A stretch of DNA of 64,000 bases from Bradyrhizobium sp. (lineage in GTDB: Bacteria > Pseudomonadota > Alphaproteobacteria > Rhizobiales > Xanthobacteraceae), in NCBI RefSeq assembly GCF_016213215.1, contig NZ_JACRAW010000098.1, positions 1 through 64,000 of the forward strand. The letters run 5' to 3'. Positions 48,825 to 57,649 of this stretch are shown here, piece after piece; position 1 is the first letter of the stretch, and every line of letters begins with the position of its first letter. Under the pieces are notes generated by a model, which ran no database searches, was not told the DNA's origin, and worked only from the letters and a program-made list of their open reading frames with translations. Position numbers and translations under genes: made by a program.

Positions 48825-49568
48825 ATGGCAAGCGAGCTCGAGAGAAAAGAGATCCTCATCACCGCCATCGCCGACCTGCTCGACGGCATCCGCCATGTCG
48901 CGGTCGGCGCCTCTTCGCCGATTCCGGCGGCCGGCGCCATGCTGCTGCGCGCGCGCAACGAGGCGGCGGGCAAGCCGCCGGTCCGCATCTCGGTGCTGGG
49001 ATCGCAGAAGCACAACTTCTTCACCAATGGCGCGGTCGAGATCTTCGACTGCGCCGCGCAGGGCCGCATCGACGCCTTCTTTCTCGGCGGCGGTCAGATC
49101 GACGGCGCGGGCAACATCAACCTGGTCGGCATCGGCGAATATCCGAGGACGGACGTGCGTTGGCCGGGCTCGTTCGGCTCGGCCTATCTCTATCACCTCG
49201 TTCCGCGCGTCATCCTGTTCCGCGAGGAGCACTCCTCGCGCGTGTTCGTTCCCAAGGTCGATTTCGTCAGCGCCAAGGCGACGACGCCGGAAGTCGCCCG
49301 CCGCGGCGGGCCGCATGCGCTCTTGACCAACATGGCGCTTTTCGATTTCGACCGCGAAGCTGGCTGCTTCCGCTTGCGCTCGGTGCACCCCGGCTTCAGC
49401 TCCGCCGACATCAGGGCCAATACCGGCTTCGACTATGAACAGCCCGCGACGGTGCCGACCACGCCTGGCCCGGACGCCGCGACGCAGTCCCTGATCCGCG
49501 GGCGAATCCTGGACGAGCTCGCCGAGTCGTACCCGGCCTTTGCCCGGACGATGAAGCAGGCCGCCTGA
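48825..49568 (+). CDS. CoA-transferase subunit B
   Basis: AIADLLDGIRHVAVGASSPIPAAGAMLLRARNEAAGKPPVRISVLGSQKHNFFTNGAVEIFDCAAQGRIDAFFLGGGQIDGAGNINLVGIGEYPRTDVRWPGSFGSAYLY; immediately downstream of subunit A. Confidence 0.82.
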   Translation: MASELERKEILITAIADLLDGIRHVAVGASSPIPAAGAMLLRARNEAAGKPPVRISVLGSQKHNFFTNGAVEIFDCAAQGRIDAFFLGGGQIDGAGNINLVGIGEYPRTDVRWPGSFGSAYLYHLVPRVILFREEHSSRVFVPKVDFVSAKATTPEVARRGGPHALLTNMALFDFDREAGCFRLRSVHPGFSSADIRANTGFDYEQPATVPTTPGPDAATQSLIRGRILDELAESYPAFARTMKQAA

Positions 49569-49765
49569 TCAACAGCGCAGCCCGCCCTCTGCCACGAAAA
49601 AAACATCGCGATCCGGCTACTGGGGAACCTATAAAGGCGCTGCGGGTTTCCCGCTGGGGCAGGCCGGGCGAATCCGGAAGGGCGGGCTATGTGCTTCGCA
49701 CAAACAGCGGATCCCAGCCAGTTCATGATGCGAAACGCCGGCCCGTGCCCGGTGGCCCGAGCCCA

Positions 49766-50371
49766 ATGATGCGCATCTATTGGCAAGTCCTGCCCCTTGC
49801 CTTCATTGCCCTGGCAGTGCCGGCGCTGGCCGGGCCATCCTCCCCGGCACCGGCCGGACTCGACCCGGCCCTGCCCGTCGCCGCGCAGGCCGAGCGGCAG
49901 GAGCTCTATATCGACCTCCTCGCGCTGATGTCGGGCAAGTGCCCGACGCTGAAGGTCGCGGGGCGCGAGTTCGGCTGCAAGGCGGTGGCCTATGCCCATA
50001 GCGGGAAAGGCCGGGTCAATTTCGCCGTCGCGATCGACGACCCCGGCGACGACAGCCACGTCGTCTCCTTCTCGGGGGAGAACGGCAAGCGGTCGGACGA
50101 CAATTCCTACGAGCTGCCGATCGACCGGATGCTGCCGTACTCCAAGCACCGTCCCAGGGTGGACGGCCTGCCGGTGCCTTCCGAGGAAACGTCGACCGGC
50201 GTGTGCCGGCAGTTCGGGAATTTCGCCGCCCGGCAGGTCTCGAGCATCACCTGCTCGGCAACCGACAGCAACGGCCACAAGTACGAGCTCCTGTTCGAGT
50301 CCGACGGCTCGCCGGTCAGCGTCCGACGCGTGCGGCAATCGGCGCCGACGATTTCGGATCCGTTCAAGTGA
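49766..50371 (+). CDS. Exported hypothetical protein
   Basis: MMRIYWQVLPLAFIALAVPALAGPSSPAPAG... signal peptide, 201 aa. Confidence 0.7.
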   Translation: MMRIYWQVLPLAFIALAVPALAGPSSPAPAGLDPALPVAAQAERQELYIDLLALMSGKCPTLKVAGREFGCKAVAYAHSGKGRVNFAVAIDDPGDDSHVVSFSGENGKRSDDNSYELPIDRMLPYSKHRPRVDGLPVPSEETSTGVCRQFGNFAARQVSSITCSATDSNGHKYELLFESDGSPVSVRRVRQSAPTISDPFK

Positions 50372-50404
50372 GGCGCAGCCGCCTTCAGGCAAGCGCCTTT
50401 TCGA

Positions 50405-52093
50405 TCACGCAGCTCTTACCGAGGTCAGGAATTTGTCGACCTCGATCTTGAGACGGTTGCTGTCCGCCGCGAGCGACTTCGCCGAAGCAAGCACTCGCGC
50501 CGAGGCAGAGCCCGTCTCCGTCGCGCCACGCTGAACGTCAACGATGTTCGAGGATACCTCCTGCGTGCCGACCGCCGCATGCTGCACGTTGCGGGCGATC
50601 TCCTGGGTGGCCGCGCCCTGTTCTTCGACGGCTGCCGCAATGGTCGACGAAATCTCGGACAGTTTCTCGATGACGTCGCTGATTTCCTTGATGGCGCCGA
50701 CGGACTCCTTGGTGGCGGCCTGAATGCCGGTAATCTGCTGTCCGATCTCGGTCGTCGCCTTGCCGGTCTGCTCGGCCAACGCCTTGACTTCGGAAGCAAC
50801 CACCGCGAATCCGCGCCCGGCCTCTCCGGCGCGGGCCGCCTCGATCGTCGCATTGAGGGCCAGCAAATTGGTCTCTTCGGCAATGTTGTCGATCAGCTCA
50901 ATGACGTCACCTATGCGGGCGGCCGACCTGGAGAGCTCTGCGACCTTATCGTTGGTCTTGCGGGCCTGCCCGACCGCATCTGCCGCAATGCGCGCGGATT
51001 CCTGCACCTGGCGGCTGATCTCGCCGACGGACGACGAAAGCTCCTCCGTGGCGCCGGCCACGGACTGAACGTTGGTGGTTGCCTCTTCCGAGGCCTCCGC
51101 CACAGCCGTAGAGCGCTTCTGCGCCTGTTCGGCGGTCGTCGCGAGCGTGCTCGCGGCGGTTTCCAGCTCGGTCGATGCAGAAGAGACCGTTTTGACGATT
51201 TCCCCGATCATCGTCTCGAAACTGCGCGTGATCGCATCGACACGACGGCCGCGCTCGATCTTCGCTTCGGCGTCGCGGGTAGCCGCCTCATTGGCCTCCT
51301 TCTTCGCGATGAGCTCCTCCTTGAAGATCTGCAGCGCGTCGGCCATCGTCCCGATCTCGGTCTTGTCTCCCCGGTGCGGAACTTCAACGTCAAGATCGCC
51401 CCTGCCAAGCGCCTGCATCGGCATCACGATCGAGCTGATTCCGCGCGAGACATCCCTGACGATGAAGAGACCGGCAATGAATCCGCAAACCAGCGCCAGG
51501 AGCACAACGCCGGCCATGAGCGCGATCCCAAGCGTAAATCCGTTCGCCGCCTTCTTCGTCTCGGTATCGGATCCGGCGTTGCTGAGGTCGATACCCTTCT
51601 GGAGGACCTCGTCCAGCGCGCTCGCCGCCGGACCGGCTGCGACCAGATAGTCCCTGGCTTCAGTGGCCGCCCCGCCGGCAGCCTTGCGCGACAGGTCGAG
51701 GGCGTCCGTCGCAACGCGGACGTAGTCGCCCCACTGATCCGACCACTCTTTGTAGATATCTTTCTCTTCCGGCGAGGATAACAGGGCCTCGTAGACCTTG
51801 CGACGGCCGTCGATCTTCTCGATCGCCGCCTTCACCGCCTCGTCGGCGGCCGCCTTGTCCTCCGCGCTCTCAGCCAGCAAGTGATCGCGCAACGCTACAC
51901 GGTAAGTTGCCATCTCGGCTCTAATTTCGCCGAGAACACGCACGCGCGGCAGCCACTCCTGGGCTATCTCCACCGTATGCGCATTGGTTATCTGGATGCC
52001 CCTGATCGCAAGCCCGCCCATGCCGGCCACGACAAACAGCAGCAACGCGATGGCGCTCGTGATTTTCGCGCGGATCGACCATTTGGACAGCAT
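50405..52093 (-). CDS. Methyl-accepting chemotaxis protein
   Basis: [35 protein letters not shown]... HAMP plus [50 protein letters not shown]. Confidence 0.93.
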   Translation of the reverse strand: MLSKWSIRAKITSAIALLLFVVAGMGGLAIRGIQITNAHTVEIAQEWLPRVRVLGEIRAEMATYRVALRDHLLAESAEDKAAADEAVKAAIEKIDGRRKVYEALLSSPEEKDIYKEWSDQWGDYVRVATDALDLSRKAAGGAATEARDYLVAAGPAASALDEVLQKGIDLSNAGSDTETKKAANGFTLGIALMAGVVLLALVCGFIAGLFIVRDVSRGISSIVMPMQALGRGDLDVEVPHRGDKTEIGTMADALQIFKEELIAKKEANEAATRDAEAKIERGRRVDAITRSFETMIGEIVKTVSSASTELETAASTLATTAEQAQKRSTAVAEASEEATTNVQSVAGATEELSSSVGEISRQVQESARIAADAVGQARKTNDKVAELSRSAARIGDVIELIDNIAEETNLLALNATIEAARAGEAGRGFAVVASEVKALAEQTGKATTEIGQQITGIQAATKESVGAIKEISDVIEKLSEISSTIAAAVEEQGAATQEIARNVQHAAVGTQEVSSNIVDVQRGATETGSASARVLASAKSLAADSNRLKIEVDKFLTSVRAA

Positions 52094-52420
52094 CGAAGCC
52101 TCTCGTTCCTCGGCGGGCAACAGCGGATCTCTGGTCCGGATCAATCAGCTAAATCAGAAACGCATTTCCACGCCACGCAGCACGTCGACCGAGCCGTCGG
52201 CGGGCAAGGCCCGACCACGCTGAAATCATCCCTAACGAGACAGGCTCAATTTCACGGATTTGGCTTAACAAGACCTTTCGCCGCCGAATGCCGCTGCAGA
52301 CAAATCGATTTAAACGGGCAGCATTTGCAAATCAGTATCAACGCGCGAGTCGGATCCGGTCTCGGCAGGCACCGGAAAGACCCGTCCCGGGAGGCGGAGA
52401 CCGCTGCCATCAGGGGGGCG

Positions 52421-53089
52421 TCAATTCCGCCGGCAGGATCGCAAGGCAACCCATTCGAACATTCGGCGGCCGAAGGTGCCTGCGAGGCCAACGAACATGG
52501 CTGCCGTCCCGACATTCCACATCAGGATCATCAGCGAGGCATCGATGGTGTGAAACAGCGACAGCGCCGTCGCGGTGATCGCGGCAATAGCGAGGCTGCC
52601 CATCAAGGCAACGGCGGTCGGACGGAGGGAAGCGGAGTAGCGCAGCATCACCAGCATCGTGAGCGACAATGGCAGGCTGGTCAGCACCAGCGTCGCAAAG
52701 CAACGCGCCGCCTCCCCCGGGCTCATTCCCTCGGGGCCGATGGCGATCCAGTCGGTGAGGCACTGGTAACCGATGTTCAAGAGCCAGATGGCAAGTGCCG
52801 GCGCCGGCAGAAGCAGCCACAACCGCGACCGGTCGGGGAGGCTGACCATGAAGGCGGCGATGGCTGCCAGGATGGCGGTAAGGACCGCGCCCAGCATGCG
52901 CAGGGCAAACGCCGGCTCGCGCAACCGCTCGACAAGGTCCGGGCGAATCCCCTGATTGACGGCCAGCAGCGCCAGAATGATGGCTGCAAGCAGCAGCCAG
53001 CCTGCGGCCCGAAACGCCGGAGGCCGCAGCCGCCGCACCGGCGTCATGCGCGTGGCCAGCGATGCAATGAGGTCGGGTGTCGTGATCAT
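52421..53089 (-). CDS. nrsF: NrsF family (DUF1109) putative anti-sigma factor
   Basis: Six-TM-like protein MITTPDLIASLATRMTPVRRLRPPAFRAAGWLLLAAIILALL...; ATGA overlap with the upstream sigma gene. Confidence 0.87.
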   Translation of the reverse strand: MITTPDLIASLATRMTPVRRLRPPAFRAAGWLLLAAIILALLAVNQGIRPDLVERLREPAFALRMLGAVLTAILAAIAAFMVSLPDRSRLWLLLPAPALAIWLLNIGYQCLTDWIAIGPEGMSPGEAARCFATLVLTSLPLSLTMLVMLRYSASLRPTAVALMGSLAIAAITATALSLFHTIDASLMILMWNVGTAAMFVGLAGTFGRRMFEWVALRSCRRN

Positions 53090-53778
53090 GGCTCGCTCCG
53101 GTCGAGCAGCATCTTGCGAAGGCTCTTCATGGCTCGGTGAACGTTGACCTTGAGAGATGCGATCGAAACCCCGCTCACGGCCGCGGCCTCCTTCAATGAC
53201 ATCTCCTTGATCTTGAGCAGGCGCAGCGCCTGCTGCTGCATCGGAGGAAGATCGTTGATCGCTTTCGCCAATTCGTGGCGGTCCGGACTGTGGTCGAGGT
53301 GTGCTTCCGGCGCGGAAACGGCCTCATGATCTAGCGTCAGGGTGATCTCGCGGTTTTTCCTGCGGCCCTGGCGACGCAATCGGTCGATGAGGCGGCGATT
53401 GGCGATCGTTGCCAGCCACGGGCCGAAGGGGCGGGCCGGATCGTAGGTCTGCCGGATGGAATGGATGGTCAGCAATATGTCCTGCACGGCGTCTTCGATG
53501 TCATGCGGATCGCGGTGTCGACGCGCCGCGAGCGAACGCAGATAGGGTGTGACCTCCTGCAACACCCGGAGGTAGGCGGCACGGTCACCATCCTGAGCGC
53601 GGGCCATGAGAATGGTCCAGTCGAGGTCGCGCGCTGAAGGCGCCACCTCGTGCGCCCCTGGCCTCTCGTCGCTATCCACGAGTCTCAAGGGCGTCGCGCG
53701 GCGATTACGATCGCGGATCATCGACCACAGCCTCCGCCCCCGGCTCGCGCCCGAGCAGCCATGCCCGTGCCGGGCCAT
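53086..53778 (-). CDS. sigF: Sigma-70 family RNA polymerase sigma factor, SigF-like
   Basis: DPHDIEDAVQDILLTIHSIRQTYDPARPFGPWLATIANRRLIDRLRRQGRRKNREITL...LPPMQQQALRLLKIKEMSLKEAAAVSGVSIASLKVNVHRAMKSLRKML; coupled to NrsF. Confidence 0.88.
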   Translation of the reverse strand: MARHGHGCSGASRGRRLWSMIRDRNRRATPLRLVDSDERPGAHEVAPSARDLDWTILMARAQDGDRAAYLRVLQEVTPYLRSLAARRHRDPHDIEDAVQDILLTIHSIRQTYDPARPFGPWLATIANRRLIDRLRRQGRRKNREITLTLDHEAVSAPEAHLDHSPDRHELAKAINDLPPMQQQALRLLKIKEMSLKEAAAVSGVSIASLKVNVHRAMKSLRKMLLDRSEP

Positions 53779-53877
53779 TTCACCATCTCGCCACCCTCAA
53801 ATACCGTTATGCGCCCGGTTCGCCTGTGCTTCATCAGGGACGCCCTCGCGTCTCACGCGGCCGGCCTCTGACAGTTA

Positions 53878-53904
53878 ATTCGTCGGAGGGGGCACGAAAG
53901 TTAC
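53878..53904 (-). promoter_or_regulatory. SigF-type promoter motif GTAACT-N16-CGAAT upstream of sigF
   Basis: Minus strand GTAACT TTCGTGCCCCCTCCGA CGAAT; same hexamer, spacing and pentamer as the bufA site. Confidence 0.7.
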
Positions 53905-53941
53905 GCCTAAGCTGCAAAATTCGACGGCATCGGCACTCCGC

Positions 53942-54682
53942 TCACGAACAGGCCTCGAGCCGGCTGTCGAGCCAGGCGACGTGCTGGTGAAGTGAAATAT
54001 CGAGCGAGGACGTGATGTCCAGGCGCCGGTCCTCGAACACGTCTACCCCCGGATGCAATCTCCGCCAGCGCTCGACGGCGGCATCGCGCTCGATGAGCAG
54101 GTGTTCGATGTGCGGCCTGAACAGCACGAGCATGGCGGTGAGCCAGCGGTTCAGGAGGGGGGATGGCTCGTCGAGTTCAAGGACAAAGCCATCGAGCATG
54201 GCGATGACGTCCGGCGCCCGGTACCAGGTTTCCGCGGTCACCCAGCGGTTGGTCGTGAACAGCCGCTCCGGCATGCCCGACGGCGTCATTGAAATCGCAA
54301 CGAGATGCGACATCGGCTCGCCGCCGGCTTCGCCTGTTTGCGCGCCGACATCGACGGGCCGAATTCCCGGCGGCATGCCCTTCACCCGCATGAAAGTGTG
54401 AAAATGAGCGTAGTCCGGCCGATCACGACCTTCCGGCGAATGCGCGTGAAGGAAGTAGTGCGCATGGGACAGCGGATCCCGCGCGTCATTTGCCGGATAA
54501 TGATCCCACTCGGTGAAACTATCGCTGCCGCGCAAGGCTTCCATGACGAGATTGCTCTTCTGCTCGTGAAGCGCGTGGATGCAATCGACCGCAATGACCG
54601 CGGCATCCGCCATGCGCGCAAGCACTTCGCGCGAGAGCCGCGCGCTTCCCGGGAGTGTCTCCCCAGCGGTTGTTTTTGTCAT
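53942..54682 (-). CDS. Conserved hypothetical protein (DUF6969-like)
   Basis: MTKTTAGETLPGSARLSREVLARMADAAVIAVDCIHALHEQKSNLVMEAL...DPLSHAHYFLHAHSPEGRDRPDYAHFHTFMRVKGMP; family name from memory. Confidence 0.7.
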   Translation of the reverse strand: MTKTTAGETLPGSARLSREVLARMADAAVIAVDCIHALHEQKSNLVMEALRGSDSFTEWDHYPANDARDPLSHAHYFLHAHSPEGRDRPDYAHFHTFMRVKGMPPGIRPVDVGAQTGEAGGEPMSHLVAISMTPSGMPERLFTTNRWVTAETWYRAPDVIAMLDGFVLELDEPSPLLNRWLTAMLVLFRPHIEHLLIERDAAVERWRRLHPGVDVFEDRRLDITSSLDISLHQHVAWLDSRLEACS

Positions 54683-54727
54683 GGCGCCTCCGTCGAATGA
54701 GCTCACTCTTCAAAACGATCAGCATTT

Positions 54728-54805
54728 GTCGGCGCGAAGCGACGAAGCAATCCAGCATCTCTACGCGAGAAACAGTCTGGATTGCTTCGCTTCGCTCGCA
54801 ATGAC
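54728..54805. repeat. Family-A palindromic intergenic repeat (copy 6)
   Basis: GCGCGAAGCGACGAAGCAATCCAGCATC...CAGTCTGGATTGCTTCGCTTCGCTCGCAATGAC. Confidence 0.8.
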
Positions 54806-54820
54806 GAAATCGGCCGCGTG

Positions 54821-55030
54821 CTATTTCTTCGGCGCGCAGGGATTGCCGGCCTTGGGCGCGCAGGGATTGGACGCCTTCGTGGTCTTCGGCGCGCACGGGT
54901 TGGCGGCACCGGCCTTGGGCGCACAGGGATTCGTTTTCTGCGCTGCCGCCGGAAGCGGAGCCGCGGCGATCATGCCGCCGATCGCGGCAATCGAGCCGAG
55001 CGTCTTGAGTGATTGCTTGAGCGTAGCCAT
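54821..55030 (-). CDS. Secreted small Cys-repeat peptide, (NPCAPK)4
   Basis: MATLKQSLKTLGSIAAIGGMIAAAPLPAAAQKTNPCAPKAGAANPCAPKTTKASNPCAPKAGNPCAPKK; signal peptide plus four NPCAPK repeats; 34 bp downstream of the ccdA-like gene. Confidence 0.85.
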   Translation of the reverse strand: MATLKQSLKTLGSIAAIGGMIAAAPLPAAAQKTNPCAPKAGAANPCAPKTTKASNPCAPKAGNPCAPKK

Positions 55031-55064
55031 CCAGGTCTCCTTTGGTTTGGAAAAATCGACGAGG

Positions 55065-55790
55065 TCACAACCGCGTCGTCACGGTCGCCAGCCAGTCCGG
55101 CATGGCGCGTGTCAGGGAAGCCTCGACGATCTTGTCGATGCCGGTGAGCACAATGGCTCCGATGAAGATGAAGGCCGCGCCGACCAGCGGCTTGCCGATC
55201 TGTGAAAGACGAGCCATGCCGTCGCGCCGCGCCAAAATGGCATGTCTCGAGCCGTAGGCCAGCGCGAGCATCGGCGTTGCGGCGCCAAGGCCAAAGCTGA
55301 CCATGGTCGTAGTCGCACTCGCGATGTTGCTGCCCTGCGCGGCGAGCCCAACCGCGGCTCCCAGCGTCGGACCCGAGCACGGCGACCAGATCACTCCGAG
55401 CAGCGCGCCGGTGACGAACTGGCCGGCCAGTCCCGACGGCTGCAAGCGGTCGAGCAGAAGCTGCCCCCTCGTTGCAACCGGCGCCGCGAGCGTTGCCAGG
55501 CCGCCCTGATAGGCCGGCACCAGCAGGACGATCCCCATCGCCACCATCAGAGCCGCGATTGCGAGGCGCAGCACCGAAGCATCGATGCCGATGTTGAAGC
55601 CGACCGTCGCGAGCACGATTCCGACGACTGCGAAGGAACTCGACAATCCCGCGGCCAGCGCCAAGGGTCCCCACCGATGGCGCTCGATCGCGCCAAACAG
55701 CACGATGGGCAGGATCGGCAGCACGCAAGGCGACAGCGTCGACAATGCGCCCGCGGCGTAGCCGAGGCCCAGGCTGGGAAGACCGGCCAT
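55065..55790 (-). CDS. CcdA/DsbD-family cytochrome c biogenesis-like transmembrane thiol-electron carrier
   Basis: MAGLPSLGLGYAAGALSTLSPCVLPILPIVLFGAIERHRWGPLALAAGLSSSFAVVG...GALLGVIWSPCSGPTLGAAV. Confidence 0.9.
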   Translation of the reverse strand: MAGLPSLGLGYAAGALSTLSPCVLPILPIVLFGAIERHRWGPLALAAGLSSSFAVVGIVLATVGFNIGIDASVLRLAIAALMVAMGIVLLVPAYQGGLATLAAPVATRGQLLLDRLQPSGLAGQFVTGALLGVIWSPCSGPTLGAAVGLAAQGSNIASATTTMVSFGLGAATPMLALAYGSRHAILARRDGMARLSQIGKPLVGAAFIFIGAIVLTGIDKIVEASLTRAMPDWLATVTTRL

Positions 55791-55792
55791 GC

Positions 55793-56170
55793 TCAGAACG
55801 CCCTGGCGATCAAGGCGCGAATGGCTGAAGGATCGGTGTCGCCCGTGGAGCGCGCGACTTCCTTGGCACCACGGAAGACGATCAAAGTGCTCTGGTACTG
55901 GACACGGAAGCGCTTCAACACGTCCTTCGCCGTGTCGAAGTCGACTTCGTAGACGACGAGACTCGGCTTCTCCTGGCCGATCTGCTCAATGACGGGCCGC
56001 TGCTGCCTGCAGGTCGGGCACCAGGATGCGGTTATGTCCACGAGGATCGCCTTGTCCGCGGCCTGAGCAGATTGAAATGCCTTGGCGTCGAACGGCTGGC
56101 CCGCCCGCGCAAATGGAGACAGCAACAAGGCCGCGGCAACCGCCATGGCGAGGTAGATCCGGGGAATCAT
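55793..56170 (-). CDS. Periplasmic thioredoxin-family protein (WCPTC)
   Basis: Signal peptide; ADKAILVDITASWCPTCRQQRPVIEQIGQEKPSLVVYEVDFDTAKDVLKRFRVQYQSTLIVFRGAKEVARSTG. Confidence 0.9.
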   Translation of the reverse strand: MIPRIYLAMAVAAALLLSPFARAGQPFDAKAFQSAQAADKAILVDITASWCPTCRQQRPVIEQIGQEKPSLVVYEVDFDTAKDVLKRFRVQYQSTLIVFRGAKEVARSTGDTDPSAIRALIARAF

Positions 56171-56222
56171 GTTTCATCTCTCCGTCGATGCTGCACAGGC
56201 TCGAAGGCCTCACCGCAAACAG

Positions 56223-56248
56223 TTCGTTCGGAGAATGGGAAAGGTTAC
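56223..56248 (-). promoter_or_regulatory. SigF-type promoter motif GTAACC-N16-CGAA upstream of trx-ccdA-NPCAPK
   Basis: Minus strand GTAACC TTTCCCATTCTCCGAA CGAA; ends 52 bp before the thioredoxin ATG. Confidence 0.7.
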
Positions 56249-56435
56249 AGGGGATGCCACGGAGAACAACAAAAGCTTCGATCGGCCGCCGCCAGCTGTC
56301 CTTCCGGAATATACTTCCGGGTAACGCGCATTGACATAGGTCAGCGCGTTCGGCCCTTTGTCGGAGCATGTTCCTGGTCTCGCCCGCCACGACGACCGAT
56401 CCATCCTCTTGCCAATCGCACATTCAAGCGGGGAT

Positions 56436-56864
56436 ATGCAGCGACACCGAAAGCCCGCCTTGTCAGCTCTGCGCCGCAGTCTCGCCGCGGCGTGCCTGGC
56501 GTTGCTGGCGCTGGTCATGCAGGTCGCCGCCACAGCCAGCCATCTGGCGATGCAGGCGGCAACCGTTGGCGAGCCCACCCTCGCTCTCGACCAGATCGGC
56601 CTGCTCTCTCTCTGTATTCAGGGCGACGAGGCGTTGCCGCCTCATGATGAAGGGGGATTGCCGAAGAAGACGGTGTCGCCCTGCGTCGTCTGTCAGGCCG
56701 TCAAGGTCGCGGCACACGGGATGGCACCTTTGCCGCCCGTCCATATCCCGCCGGTCGAGCCGACCCGAGCGCCGACCTTGGCCGAAGTCGATAGGGGCAT
56801 CATATCCAGGCTTCTCCTGCGCTACGGCGTCACGCGCGGGCCGCCATCTTCCTTCTTCGCCTGA
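56436..56864 (+). CDS. DUF2946-like exported protein (Cys/His motif)
   Basis: MQRHRKPALSALRRSLAAACLALLALVMQVAATASHL...LSLCIQGDEALPPHDEGGLPKKTVSPCVVCQAVKVAAHG. Confidence 0.65.
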   Translation: MQRHRKPALSALRRSLAAACLALLALVMQVAATASHLAMQAATVGEPTLALDQIGLLSLCIQGDEALPPHDEGGLPKKTVSPCVVCQAVKVAAHGMAPLPPVHIPPVEPTRAPTLAEVDRGIISRLLLRYGVTRGPPSSFFA

Positions 56865-56936
56865 CATCGCGCACCGACCCGTCGCTCCGGCGGTGGGGTC
56901 GACCTATCTTGTCATTCAGAAGACGGAAGCTAACCC

Positions 56937-57545
56937 ATGACCGACATCATCAACCGCCGCGCCTTAATGGCGGCCGGCGCCATGACCGCGCTGTTCGCGA
57001 CTTCGCCCGCCCGGAGCGAAGACAAGCCGCTGTCTCCCGTGCAGTGGACCGATCAATTCGGCCTCATCAAGGATCTGCCCAAGGACAAGGATCCCCTGAC
57101 GGACGAACTGAAGAAATATCCGCGCTGCCGCTATTGCGGCATGGAACGGGCAAAGTTCACCCATTCCCGCCATCTGATCGTCTATGAGGACGATGCGATC
57201 GACGGTACCTGCTCGCTGCACTGCGCCGCCATCGGGCTTTCCATCAACATGGATCGCGGCCCCAAGGCCATCTATGCCGGCGATGCCGGCACCGAGGCGC
57301 AGTTGAAGCCGCTCGTCAACGTGGACAAGGCGACCTATGTAGTCGATCCCTCCAAGCCCGGCGTCATGACCAAGGTCTCCGTCCTCGCCTACGCCGACAA
57401 GGCCAAAGCCGAGGCGGTCGCCAAGGCAAGTCCCCAAGCGGAGGCGATCGCCTTCGACGCTGCGCTACGCAAGGCCTACCTGTTGATGGCCGATGACACG
57501 ATCATGCTGCGTCAGCGTCGCAGCGAAATCCGCAAAAAGATGTAA
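56937..57545 (+). CDS. NosL-like copper-binding accessory protein 1
   Basis: RRALMAAGAMTALFATSPARSEDKPLSPVQWTDQFG...YPRCRYCGMERAKFTHSRHLIVYEDDAIDGTCSLHCAAIGLSINMDRGPK. Confidence 0.85.
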   Translation: MTDIINRRALMAAGAMTALFATSPARSEDKPLSPVQWTDQFGLIKDLPKDKDPLTDELKKYPRCRYCGMERAKFTHSRHLIVYEDDAIDGTCSLHCAAIGLSINMDRGPKAIYAGDAGTEAQLKPLVNVDKATYVVDPSKPGVMTKVSVLAYADKAKAEAVAKASPQAEAIAFDAALRKAYLLMADDTIMLRQRRSEIRKKM

Positions 57546-57649
57546 GGCAAACGCCGAACGAACGCACCGCCCTCTCTCCCTGAGAAGCGCCGTTGCGCCG
57601 CGCAGGGCGAGGGGGCGAAGCTCCAGGCTTCCGCCGGGAAGGACCTTCG

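Noticed and set aside
56291-56320. GTAACG upstream of the DUF2946/NosL operon
   Set aside because: Last base deviates and no CGAA at N16; not counted as a SigF-type site
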